This document shows positions 22,895 to 34,289 of a stretch of DNA of 64,000 nucleotides, one piece after another. The DNA is from Abelmoschus esculentus (Eukaryota; Streptophyta; Magnoliopsida; Malvales; Malvaceae). The stretch covers positions 1,619,501 to 1,683,500 of the forward strand of contig JAUCBN010000021.1 in assembly GCA_035048815.1 (NCBI GenBank), read 5' to 3'. Within the stretch, counting starts at the first letter, position 1. Each line of letters opens with the position of its first letter. The notes below the pieces were generated by a model. The model did no database searches. It worked only from the letters and a program-made list of their open reading frames with translations, and was not told the DNA's origin. The position numbers and the translations under genes were made by a program.

Positions 22895-24598
22895 AGGGTT
22901 ATGTTTTTTTATTACTTTTTCGATTTTAAGTCTTCGTTTTAATTAATTTGGATCAACTCGCATCACACACCTAGCTTCAATGGGTTAGTGGTATCAGAGC
23001 AAGGCTCGTGAAGCACAATCTTATAATTAGTTTTCGCTTAAAATGATCTTACGTTTTTTAGTGCGTTGAAAGTTTGATCTTTAGAAGAGATATTTTAGGT
23101 TGACTTAATCGTTTGTCTTGAAGACTCGACTAAGGTCACATAAATTAATTGGTTTAGAAGTCTAGCTCTGTGATAAGTTTTTATACACAAATTATGTAAA
23201 TAAAAAAATTTAATAATTCTTTTATAAAATTTAAAACCTAAATTATAAACTCTAACCTCATAAAATAAAAACTTTAACCCTAAAATTTATTTACATCATC
23301 GTAAGTAAATCATTAAGATTCATCCACGTCATTCATTTTAATAACTTAGTGGTATAATTAAAGTTTAAACTAAAATCCAGTATTATTTTTAATTCGATGA
23401 TATAATCGATATTAAACTAAAGTAATAAACGTTGTTTAATTTGTTATTATTAATTTTATAAGAGAAACAAGTTTTTCCTCAAATATTCACTAAAATTAAA
23501 TTGATTGATAACTTGTTATTATTAACGTTGTTTAACTGATTTTTCCTCAAATAAGTTTTTCCTCAAATATTCACTAAAATTAAGTGTAAAAATAATATAT
23601 CCATTTCTTATATGGGTCGTCGATTGTATTTTGGTTCACCCACTAAAAAATAAAAAAACTAGTCTCTGCGCACTCTTAATAGACACTAAATTATTCTTTG
23701 TTAAAATTTATTTATTATTCTACTATAATATTTTGATACAAGTTAGTTAGAGCGATTTTCAATAATTGAGAAAAAATATTATTTTTTCTTTCTTCTCTCT
23801 CAATTTTAAAGACTTCAGAAGTAAATTCAGTAATACTTTATAAGTAAATAAATTTAATTATATGTTTGAAATGGATAAACAGTTTTTGTGTATCTTTAAT
23901 ATTATGAATTTTATCTTATTAAGATTTGTTGTTACTAGTAAGATATATGCTCTGCTTTTTTGGTGATATGATTTGTAACTTTGATTGATCGAAAGGATGT
24001 CATTAAATATTAAATTTTTGTGCTTGATGTGAATCTAGCTTGAGAATATGTTTCTCTCGGATATTTGTGTTTGGTAAGTGTTTGATTAAATTGATTGTTT
24101 GATTTTTGAAAGTGTTTATGGATTAATGTTATACTAATTTTCTTTAATGTTTTGTATTGTATCTACTATTGAAAGATCTTATTTGGCTTCTCATGATTCA
24201 AATTGTAATGTGTCTATTAAAAATTTTATCTGTATGTATTGTGTTGAACTAATGAATCAATTGTTGAGATTTTCTTGTTACTAATGAGATGTCATGCCCT
24301 GCTTTTTTGGTGATGTGTTTTATAAATTTGTTTGATCGAAATTATGTTTAGTATTACGTTTTTGTGTTGAATGTGAATCTAACATGAATATGTTGTTTAT
24401 CTCAAGTATTTATATTCGATAAATTAAATTGATAGTTTTACTTTTGAAAATGATCATGAATTTATGTTATTTCAAGTTTATTTGATATTTCTTATCATAT
24501 ATGCTGTTGAAGGTTTTATTTAGTTTGTTATGACTCTTTGAGTAATACTAAAACATCTAGCTACCTAGCAATGTAACTATATACAATTTTTTTTATAG

Positions 24599-24788
24599 AT
24601 GGAACATGAAAAGTCGAAAAAAGTCTTACCATTGTACCCTTTGTGGTAAATGATTTTTATTGATAAGCGGCCTCAAGTATCATGCGAAGGACAAGCACCC
24701 AAAAGTTAACTATTGTTGTAAATATCTTTGGTCTTTTGCCAAGAAAAATCTATTTAAGATGTACTATGATAAGTGCTATAAGGATTGA
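24599..24788 (+). pseudogene. Two-finger C2H2 zinc-finger microprotein, copy 3
   Basis: The ATG again follows a TTTTATAG acceptor. A 2-nt deletion in the lysine-rich start (also seen in copy 4) shifts the frame. Beyond it the old frame still reads HCTLCGK..LKYHAKDKH..YCCKY..MYYDKCYKD, with a TGA before the first histidine region. Finger 1 ligands survive, but finger 2 has lost cysteine and histidine positions. The promoter-exon-intron context upstream (23690-24598) matches units 1 and 2 at lower identity. Confidence 0.65.
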
Positions 24789-24880
24789 GGTGAACCGTTG
24801 GATCTTTGGTCTTTTGTGGTTTTGTCTTGAATCTTTGATTTTTTGTTCTATTAAAGATACATTATGATAAGTGATATAGG

Positions 24881-25659
24881 TAGGGGTGTTCAAAAATACC
24901 CGATCCAATCGACCCAATCTGATTACCCGAACTTATAAAATCGGGTATTTACCCGAAAAATTTTCTTATCCGGGTCGATCTCGGGTCATGAAATTAAAAA
25001 TTTCCGGGTACACGGTTCTTATTTTTTTAATTTTTATTTTTAAATATAATTATTATTTAAATAAAATAACCTTATATTCACTATATTCTCAAATCTAATA
25101 ATCTAATTTTTAAATTTAGACTTTTCAAACTTAATATAAAAAAGGCACTCATCGTAAAAAAGAAATTAACATTTTTTGTAAAATAATAAATTTAATTTTA
25201 CGAGTTGGCAAAATTCGAACTTTAAAGTATTTATATATGTATTATTTTATTAAAATAGATTAAACTAATTAGAAATTAAAATAAATTAAAAATATTAAAT
25301 AACAAGCTTTATTTTCTAATTAAAAATATTAAAAAAATTAAAATATTAAAAAAATCCCTTATGCCTATGTTTTTATTTCGAATTAGATTATGTAATTTAG
25401 ATCTTAAACTTTATGTTTAGATATGTAAATAGGATGTTTTCTAATTAAAATATTAAAAAAATTATGTTTTGAATATTGGATTATGTAATTCAAACTTTTA
25501 AATTTATGTATTTTTTAAGATTAAATTTAAAATTTATATAGAAAATTAAAAACCGGGTACCCGTTACCCGAATTTTTGGGTACCCGAAAAATACGAGTGG
25601 AACACGGGTCGGTTTTTTAAGTACCTGAATATCCGGGTACCCGAATTTGAACACCCCTA
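24881..25659. mobile_element. hAT-type MITE, 779 bp
   Basis: Perfect 11-bp inverted ends TAGGGGTGTTC / GAACACCCCTA with CGGGTA/TACCCG subterminal motifs. The 8-bp target duplications GATATAGG (24873-24880) and GATATAGA (25660-25667) have one mismatch. The ends and 8-bp duplication are typical of the hAT superfamily. The A/T-rich interior has no transposase. The uninterrupted site is present in the unit-4 copy near 35793 (GTGATATAAGTATTGAGC). Confidence 0.88.
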
Positions 25660-26050
25660 GATATAGATATCAAGGTGATTGCTATTATATCATACTCATG
25701 TTTCAATTCCAAATTAACTAGGTTGGTTGATGTCATTATATCGTATAATTAAATTGATAATTAAAATATATTCGAATAAGATTTATACATAATAAGATCC
25801 AATGTACAAATTTTAAAATTATTATAAAATAATTGATAATTAAGTTATTTAATTTATAAATTTATACACAAATTTTGTTCTACATGTGATATGAGTGTTA
25901 CTAAAAATAATTTTTAGGATTGAAATTTTAAAATTTATAAATTAATAATTAAATTATTTAATTATTATAAAATAATAATTAAAACTTATTGAATTGGTAT
26001 AAATTGAACCTTAAACTTTATAAAATGTTATCATTTTATTATAATATATA
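25660..26050. other. Downstream spacer of C2H2 copy 3
   Basis: Continuation of the duplicated unit after the hAT insertion. AAATTAACTAGGTTGGTT and the ATCATTATAT.. stretch recur at 35840-35885 downstream of copy 4. No coding signal. Confidence 0.6.
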
Positions 26051-26269
26051 AGCCTTGTTTGGTACAATATATGTAAAAGAGACGTGTTGTATTAAATAAC
26101 ATTTGTGTATTAAAATGATGGATGAAAGATGATTATTATTATAATAAGATATTTGGTTGTGAAATTTGCGATAAAATTAAAAGAGAAATGTTATGTATGA
26201 AAAAATAAATTATTTTATCCTTAAATCTTAGCTTTATATTTTTCTTTGTTCTAACATTTATTATTATAT

Positions 26270-27060
26270 TATTTTTAGAGTTTAAAATTTATGAATTAGA
26301 GTTTATAGGTCATGATTTTAAGCTTATAGTTTAGAGTTCAAGTTTTAGGGTTCGGAGTTTGTGTTATGGGTTTGGTTTTAGTTTAATGAATTAAGTTTTT
26401 AGAGTTTATGATTTAGAATTTAGAGTTTAGATTTATGATTTAAGGTTTATGTCTCATGATTTAGGGTTTATAGTTTATGATTTGAAATTTATGATTTGAG
26501 GTTCATGGTTTAAATGCTTGGGATATATGGTTCATGATTTAAAGTTTATAATTTAGGGTGTAGGATTATGTGTTTAGTGTTTGGAGTTTAAGGTTAATTG
26601 TTTGAGGTCTATGTTTTTTATTGCTTTAGTGTTTAGGCTTAGTGTTCATGGTTTGTAGGCTTTTGAGCTTATGTTTTAAAGTTTTGATTTTTAGTTTTAT
26701 TGTTTATGGTTTAGGGTTGTGGTTTAGGGGTTTAGGGTTTGATTTAATGTTTATGAGTTTATTGTTTATGATCAACGTCTATGGTTTAAAGTTCAATGTT
26801 TAGAGATAAAGATGTAGGGTTTGAAGTTTAGAGTTTAGGGTTTAGTATTTGAGTTTTAGGGTTTAAGTCTAGAGTTTGAAAGTTCAAAGTTTAAAGTTCA
26901 TGATTTTAGGTTTGGTGTTTGGAGATTATATTTTAGGGTTTTAAGTTTGTGATTTATGGTCTATGATTTGATATTTAAAGTTCATTGCTTAGGATTTATG
27001 TTTCAGGATTTGAAGTGGGAATCATTGTTTAGGGTTAATATTTTTATAATAATTTAAATA
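26270..27060 (+). repeat. Degenerate TTTAGGG-like tract in a TE-like repeat
   Basis: Nearly 800 bp of GTTTA, TTTAGGG, TTTATG and GATTTA words without a strict period. The right half and the following 130 bp (26826-27180) are homologous to 39362-39740, including GGGAATCATTGTTTAGGG and GGTATAATTGATAAATC. This points to a dispersed repeat rather than a telomere scar. Confidence 0.65.
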
Positions 27061-27169
27061 TGTAAAAAATAATTTGATGTATAATTGATAAATCTTACGT
27101 GTTAAATAAACACTACATTCTCCATTCTATTTATGTGATAAATATCTTTCATTTTATGTATAAATAATA

Positions 27170-27426
27170 CTCTCTCCGTCTCAAAAATAGTGTCCTTATT
27201 GACTTTTTTGGGTCAAACTTTTTAAACTTTGACTATTAATTATTTAAAATTTATTATCGATAAAAATATGAAAAAATATATTTCAAAAACCTCTAATCGA
27301 GTAGATTTCAAATATATATATTATAATATTTAATTATTTAAAATATTTAATATAATTATAATCAAAGTTTAAAAAAATTGACTTTCAAAAAGTCAATAAG
27401 GGACATTATTTGTAAGACGAAAAGAG
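27170..27426. mobile_element. Stowaway (Tc1/mariner) MITE, copy 1
   Basis: 257 bp flanked by TA on both sides. Left end CTCTCTCCGTCTCAAAAATA; the right end is a weak inverted match. Internal GTGTCCTTATTGACTTTTTTG pairs with AAAAAGTCAATAAGGGAC near the right end. A sister copy is at 53348-53596. Confidence 0.85.
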
Positions 27427-27445
27427 TACGTTCTATTAAATTTTA

Positions 27446-27502
27446 TATGCTTATCCAAAGAATGCAGAGTTACAGATCCTTTGGTGATGCTTATCTAAAG
27501 AT
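27446..27502 (+). pseudogene. PP2C exon fragment, scrambled
   Basis: ATGCTTATCCAAAGAATGCA.. is followed by ACAGATCCTTTGGTGATGCT.., running to ATCTAAAGATG. Both pieces match exon 3 of the PP2C gene at 49782-50018 (ISRSIGDAYLKNAEF), but the 3' piece comes first and they overlap. It is a gene scrap copied into repeat DNA. The flanking 27503-27968 is unrecognised and may belong to a decayed retroelement. Confidence 0.55.
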
Positions 27503-28113
27503 GTTTCCTACTTTATTCTAAAGTGGTGACTAGGGCGTCATTAAGTTTGGTGGGAGAAAATGTTATGGGTCACGAGTTAAGATCTAAGTCATTAATGCTA
27601 TGAGTTGTCCAAGAGATTCGAAGGAAATCTTTGGGCTTGAAAAGACCATTAGACTGACCCGATCAATGGGAAGATTCTATAAAACTTATTCATCTACACT
27701 TATATGAACACACCATGTGAACATAGGAGATACTTGTCATAAATAACTAAAAATGTTCATAAAATTATGTTTTATGATACAATAAGATTGTATCTAATTC
27801 ATTGATGTAAATCAATAGTGACCGTCGAATATAAAAGGACTCAACTACAAATAGAGACCTCCCACCTAACTTGTATGATCCGTATTTCATTATATTTTTT
27901 GAGTAATAAAAAGACATTCACTCTAAATCTTCTAAATGATCTTTTTCACATTCCTTTAGAGTTATTCGTAGTAAATCTTATATTTAACTTTCGCTTTAAA
28001 TGATCTTACGTTCTTGAGTGCCTTGGAAGTTTGATTTTCTGAATAGATATTTTAGGTTGACTTAGTCGTTTGTTTTGAGAACTCAACTAAAACCATACAA
28101 ATTAGTTGGTTTA

Positions 28114-28981
28114 TGTAAAACTAAAATTAATTTTGATATAACAATTATGTATAAGGACTATTTTGCAATAAATTTTTAAGTTCCTAAGTCAAACTTTATG
28201 CTTTAAGTCAAACCAAGAACTTTAAAACAAATTTTCTAAGTATTTTTATACAGGTGTTTCGATACCAATAGGTATGGTATCGATATTGACCTTTATTTTC
28301 ATAAAAGGTTTTTAAGACGAAGAACAGGTATCGAATCATGGTTCGAAGAATAGGTATGGTATCGATACTGACCTTTCTTCGTGTTACGATACCGTCTGCT
28401 GCAGAGTGCATTTATGGTGGGAAGATAAAGTTTCAACGGCCTTATTTACATTCCCAACAACCACAACGGTTAGAAATCAATGAGAGGGTATAAAATGAAG
28501 CATTTTCAACAGCATTAAGGACTATTGAACCTCAAGCAACATCCAAGCACACAAAATCCAACTCAAAGCACTTCATTGCATATTCTTGACTCCCAACTTG
28601 TGTACTTCATTTTGATTATTTGTAATTAAGTTTGGGGAGAGTGTTTTTTGTATTTGGGGCTTATCAATCTTGTGAGAGTAACTTATTTGCCCATCTTTCT
28701 TCAATTTTAATCTTGTGAGGTTGAATCAATTCTTGAGTAGAAGAATTGATTCGAATTATAACAGTTATCCCTTGAACCGAGAAAAAGGTCGAATTCCATT
28801 AGTGAATTGGTTTCAAAATCCTTAGTGGGAGCTAAGGTAGTGGATGTAAAGCTTGTTCCGAAGCTTGAACCACTATAATTTCTTGTGTCCTTCATATTTT
28901 TACCAAAATTCCTCTACCGAAAAATTTTAATTGCCAATTCACCCCCTCTTGGCCATCTTTCAAGATCAATCAACTCAACAG
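28114..28981. mobile_element. Solo LTR, 868 bp
   Basis: Starts TGTAAAACT, ends TCAACTCAACA, with an exact 5-bp target duplication GTTTA (28109-28113, 28982-28986). No internal retroelement sequence is present, so it is a solo LTR left by LTR-LTR recombination. The 3' end (AATTCACCCCCTCTTGGCCATC) looks like copia/SIRE-type LTRs (from memory). The empty site is in unit 2 (AATTAATTGGTTTAGAAG, near 23145). Confidence 0.82.
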
Positions 28982-29539
28982 TTTAGAAGTCTAGCTCCGT
29001 GATAAGTTTTTATACACAAATTATGTAAAAAAATTAAACAATTCTTCTATAAAATTTAAAACCTAAATCACAAACCCTAACACCATAAAATATAAACTTT
29101 AGAGCCTATAATTTATTTATATTGTCGCAAATAAATCATTAACATTCATCCACATCATCCATTTTAATAATCTTGTGGTATAATTGAAGTTTAAACTAAA
29201 ATTTAGTATCGATTTTTAGTTAGATGAAGTAATAAATGTTGCTCAACTTGTTATTATTAATTTTATAAGGAAAACAAGTTTTAACTCAAAAGAGACTAAA
29301 ATTACATTGATTGGTTCTACTTTTGAAAATGGTTATGGATTCATGTTATTTCAACTTTGTTTGATATTTTTTATCGTATCTGTTGTTGAAAGGTCTTATT
29401 TGATTTGTTATGACTTTTCGAGTAATATTAAAACATCTAGATACCTAGACATGTAATTATATACAATTTATTTTTTAAATGGACTATGAAAAGTCGAAAA
29501 AAATCTTACCGTAGTACCCTTTATGGTAAATGGTTTTCA

Positions 29540-29995
29540 TGTAAGCAATAAACAAGCATAAACGCAGTGGAAAAGGATCGAAATAAATACCTCTAGCCAT
29601 TGTCAAAACCTTATGCCAAAGGAGATGTGGTTGCACCACCGTCTAATACCTCGAACCATCGTGGTAAATCCTCGGACCATCGTGAAATTAAAGAACTCGG
29701 GTACAAAATAGAAACTAAAGCGCCAAGATCTTCTAAGCACTCAAAAGCTCACTAGATGGAATATGTGATACTTGTATTTTTTATGCTTAGGGACCTTAGG
29801 CTAATGAGGTATTTATAGTGATGGTTCCCCATCAAAAACCAATACTAATGGCCGATTACTTAACCCACGTCCACCATGATAAGCAAAGTGGAAAATGACA
29901 TCATGCCAAATTTACATGAACCGTCAATTAAGGTTGGTAACCACTCGTGCAAAACGTGGAGGCCACGAACCACAATTAAGCGTGGTTTACTAACA
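29540..29995 (-). repeat. 3' LTR of the copia element
   Basis: TGTAAGCAATAAAC..to..TTTACTAACA. A purine-rich tract (AAGTGGAAGAA on the minus strand, about 29996-30006) abuts it, as a polypurine primer should. Confidence 0.88.
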
Positions 29996-30269
29996 TTCTT
30001 CCACTTGGTTCGTGTCAATTGTGAGTACTTAATGCTAAAACATAATGTATGAATCATGGCGACATTTTCTCTTATGATTGAGTTGTATCTTCCATGTATC
30101 ACAATACATCAAGTCTTAACGCTTTAGCCCATATACTTAATGAATAAACCCAATGTTTATTCTAGGTCTGAACTTTAGTGATATTTCTCGAAATAATAAA
30201 ATTAATGTGTATACAACATAAATGAGAAATATCAAACTTTATTAGAGTTTCAACTGAATTGTTCTTACA

Positions 30270-30838
30270 ATGAAAAATTACAAAGTACGAACAAGTCTCA
30301 TAGTGACAACATGGTCCTTATATTTATGTGGTGGCATGCCCTTAGTCAAAGGATCAATTAACATCTGCTCAGTGTTAATGTGCTCAATGACTATTTTCTT
30401 TTTCTTAACACGTTCCCTTATGGCTAGATACTTAATGTCGATGTGTTTACTTCAACTTCCACTTTTGTTGTTTTTAGCCATAAAGACAACAACTAAATTG
30501 CCACAATATATCTTTAATGGCCTAAAGATTGAATCCACAAGTCTAAGCCCAGAAATGAAACTCTTTAACCATATTCCATGTGAGGTAGCCTCAAAACATG
30601 AAGCAAACTCAGCCTCCATATTGGAAGTAGCAGTTAAGGTCTGCTTAATGCTTCTCTAAGATATAGCTCCGCCGGCAAACATAAATATATAACCTGATGT
30701 TGATTTACGTGAATCAACACAACCAGAAAAGCCTGAATCGGAGTAGCCAATCACCTCCAGATGGTCGAATCGTCTATATGTAAGCATGTATTCTTTTTTC
30801 CTTTGAAGTATCTCAAAACCTTCTTTGCAGCTTTCCAA
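30270..30838 (-). pseudogene. Copia RNase H domain
   Basis: Minus frame reads GYSDSGFSGCVDSRKSTSGY then a TAG in place of Trp, then ..SNMEAEFASCFEAT.. and the terminal LTKGMPP motif. It is one frame off from the RT upstream, with the shift near an A/T run at about 30800. Confidence 0.82.
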
Positions 30839-32112
30839 TGGTCTATACCTGGATTACTCTGATATCTTCCCAACATCCCAATATTAAATGCAATGTCAGG
30901 TCTTGTACAGACTTGAGCATACATCAGGCTTCCAACAGCAGAAGCATATGGAATGTTTCTCATTTGCTCCTTCTCAAATTCTTTCTTCGGGCATTGGTTC
31001 AAATTGAACTTATCACCCTTCACGATAGGAGCAACACTAGGTGAATAATCTTTCATCCGAAACCTTTCTAAAACTTTGTTGATATAGATTTCTTGAGATA
31101 GACCTATGACACCTTTATGTCTATCACGATGAATCTTAATGCCAATGACATAAGATGTATCACCCATATCTTTCATATCAAAGTTTTTAGAAAGAAATTG
31201 TTTCACCTCATGTAGCATACCCCTGTCATTTGTTGCAAGTAAAATGTCATCCACATATAGGATAAGGAAACAAATTTTACTCCCACTGACCTTCTGGTAT
31301 ATACATTGATCCATGATATTCTCAATAAAACCAAATGAAGAGATAACTTCATGGAATTTTAAATACCACTGTCGGGAGGCTTGTTTCAACCCATATATAG
31401 ATTTCTTTAACTTGCAAACTAAGTGATCACCATCACTAGAGGAAAAACCTTCAGGTTGTTTCATGTATACCTCTTCCTCTAGATCAACGTTAAGAAAGAC
31501 AGTTTTCACATCCATCTATTGTAACTCAAGATCAAATTGATCTACTAATGCTAACAAAATGCGTAAGGAATCTTTCTTAGATACTGGACTAAATGTCTCA
31601 GTGTAATCGATTCTTTTTCACTGAGTGAATCGTTTAACAATGAGTCTTGCTTTATATCTTTCTATGTTGCCTTTTGAGTCTCTTTTTGTTTTGAAGACCC
31701 ATTTACATCCCATGGTTTTTACACTATCAGGCAACGGTACAAGATCCCAAACTTCGTTGCTCTTCATAGAATTCATCTTATCCTTCATAGCATCATACCA
31801 TAATTGTGACTCATTGTAGCTCATGGCACTTGAAAACGACTCAGGGTCATTTTCAGCTCTAACATTATAGTCAGATTCTTGTAAATACACAAAATAATCA
31901 CTAGAAATTGTTGATTTTCTTTCTCTAATAGATCTTCTTAATGTCGAATCAACATTCTCTTGTGGATCATGTTGTTCAACTGGTTGTTCAATAATTTCTA
32001 GAATTTCTTGAACAACTTGATCTATTGGAGTGTTTTCAGCAGCTTGTGGAACTTCATTAATTGGTTGTTCAACACCCGATTGAGCTTGAGGGGCATTATA
32101 TATGATAATCAA
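30751..32112 (-). pseudogene. Copia reverse transcriptase domain
   Basis: N-terminal part 32112-31618 (..VWDLVPLPDSVKTMGCKWVF..) ends at an in-frame TGA. It continues to 31516, where a TAG replaces the usual Gln just before MDVKT. The main part 31515-30751 holds the polymerase centre YVDDILLA, GLKQASRQWY and the typical SLMYAQVCTRPDIAF. Catalytic aspartates are kept, but the frame is interrupted. Confidence 0.9.
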
Positions 32113-32353
32113 TCTCTCATTTGAAGTGGATGGTTGATCTACGGGTATTGACTCCCACTGATTGAGTCATTCTTAAGAAATTTTGCATTTCTTGATTCCA
32201 CAATTCTAGTGTTATTAGATGGACAATAGAATCTGTAACCTTTAGACTTTTTGGCATATCCAATGAAATACCCACTAATAGTCCTTGGGTCCAGTTTCTT
32301 TCTTGTGGGTTATAAACTCTCACTTCAGGCGGGCATCCTCATACGCGTATATG

Positions 32354-33470
32354 TCACAAACTTGGTTTCCAACCTTTGAATAACTCAAAAGGTGTCTTTG
32401 AGATAGCCTTGGTTAGAACCCGGTTTAATATATACATAGCCGTCTTGAGAGCATCAACCCATAAAGACTTAGGTAGCTTAGAGCTACTAAGCATACTTCG
32501 CACCATGTTCATTAAAGTTCGGTTTCTTCTTTTCGCAACACCATTCTGATCAGGTAAGCCCGACATGGTGTATTGAGCAACTATACCGTTGTCTTGAAGA
32601 AACTTCGCAAATGGACCATGTGCTTGTCCATCTTCTGTGTATCTACCATAATACTCATCACCTCTATCTGTTCTCATAATCTTTATTTGCTTACCGCATT
32701 GTTTCTCTACTTCAGCCTTGAAAACCTTAAAGGCTTTTAATGCTTCACTTTTATGATGAAGCATGTAGAGATACATGTATCGTGAGTAATCATCTATAAA
32801 GGTGATGAAGTATTTCTGACCTTGCAAGTCCATATCTGAGCAACAAATATCAGAATGGATGATTACCAATATGGTTGAACTCCTCTTGTTACCTTTCTTT
32901 GACTTGTTAGTCTGCTTACCCTTAATGCAGTCTACACAAGTATCAAAATCAGTAAAATCCAAAGTATTGAGTACCCCATCATTTATTAATCTTTTAATCC
33001 TTTCAATGGATATATGACCTAATCTCCGATGCCATAAAGTAGAGGAATCTTCATTTATAACATATCGCTTAGTACCAGTCTGAATGTGCATAACATTATG
33101 AGTGGCATTATTTTGTAAATCAATAGAGTAAAGACCACCACATAAAATTCTATTTCCAACAATTTCAGATTTATAAAATAAATTGAAACCAACATTCAAG
33201 AAATTAAAACAATACCCCAAGGGTACAAGTCTTGAAACAGAAATCAAATTTCTAGAAAAACTAGGAATATAAAAAGTCTTTTCTAAAATTAAAACAAAGC
33301 CACTACTCAGCACTAATTCACAGGTCCCAATAGCTTCCACATGCGATTGCATCTTGTTTCCTGAATAGATGTATCGCTCAGCTCCCACTCGTTCCCTCAG
33401 GTTTTTTAATCCCTATAAGGAATTTGAGACATGGATTGTAGAACCAGAATCAATCCACCATGTGTTATAA
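32354..33470 (-). pseudogene. Copia protease and integrase domains
   Basis: The protease active-site motif DSGST is encoded at 33451-33437. The GAG-pre-integrase motif LWHRRLGHISIERI and CVDC zinc ligands follow. Integrase core: IHSDI, RTDRGDEYYG, then NGVAKRRNRT. The family has NGVAERRNRT, so the third catalytic residue of the D,D,E triad is Lys here. The frame ends at about 32354 (GWKPSL), and a decayed spacer runs to the RT. Confidence 0.87.
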
Positions 33471-33532
33471 TTAACATCAACCATATTTGACTCAAAGCAA
33501 ACAAGTGAGATTGATTTACCTTTCCTTTTAAG

Positions 33533-34289
33533 TCAGCCCTTATACTTGACACAATCTTTCTTCATGTGTCCCTTCTTTTTACAGAAGAAACACGTGGACT
33601 CTTTTTTGATATCAGTTTGGGGTTGCATTTTAGCTTTCCCCTTTTGCTTGGCTTGGACTGAATACTTTCCTTGAGTAACCATCAGTTCACTCTCTCTCAT
33701 CTCTAGTACGAGCTTACCCTCTTCTTGATCACACATGGTCAAAAGATCATCAATAGACCATTTATCTTTATGTGTGTTATAAGAGATCTTAAATGGCCCG
33801 TATTGAGGAGGAAAAGTGTTCAATATATAGTGCACTAGGAAAGATTCAGACATTTCAACCTCAAGTGCCTTAAGTCGAGCTGCAAATCACGCATCTTATT
33901 GATGTGATCACGCACACCTCTCACCGTAGTGAGCCTTAGAGATGTGAACTTCATAATTAAGGTGCTGGCTAAAGACTTTTGAGAAGTCTAAAACTGTTTC
34001 TCTATAGCCTTTAATAGCTCTTGGACATTCTCATAATGCTCAATTGAGCCACGAACATCAGCAAGAACCTTGCTCTTAATGAACATAATACTTAAGCGAT
34101 TGGATCGCTCCCACTTTTCATATAGAGCAAGATCAGCCTGACTGCTGGTGTCACTGATATATGGCTCAATTTTCTTATAGCATAGTCAATATCCATACAC
34201 CCTAATTGAAGAAGAATGTCTTCCTTCCAAAACTTAAAGTTCTCACTAGTTAATTCAAGGATATCTACTCTATTATCAGAGATATTCAC
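33533..34289 (-). pseudogene. Copia gag
   Basis: Starts MNISDNRVDILELTSENFKF with WKEDILLQLGCMDIDYAI, typical of copia Gag. It is interrupted between 34092 and 33853. The C-terminal frame ends in a CCHC knuckle C-F-F-C-K-K-K-G-H-M-K-K-D-C. Confidence 0.85.

Larger units (their letters stand above)
12656..23365 (+). repeat. Duplicated unit 2 (carries C2H2 copy 2), split by an LTR element
   Basis: Homologous to unit 1 over 12656-14299 and 22895-23365, with 14300-22894 being an inserted retrotransposon. It has the same leader, tRNA-like boxes, noncoding exon (donor at 13331), 484-bp intron (13331-13814), C2H2 exon and downstream spacer. Past 23365 it continues into spacer that is also found in unit 4 (near 29185) but not in unit 1. 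Confidence 0.75.

Noticed and set aside
26270..27060. Interstitial telomere from a chromosome fusion
   Set aside because: No true TTTAGGG tandem run, and flanks are shared with another dispersed copy at 39.4 kb.
30838..31044. Plus-strand open frames within the copia element (also 30270-30659, 31625-31819)
   Set aside because: Antisense shadows of the minus-strand RT and RNase H region.
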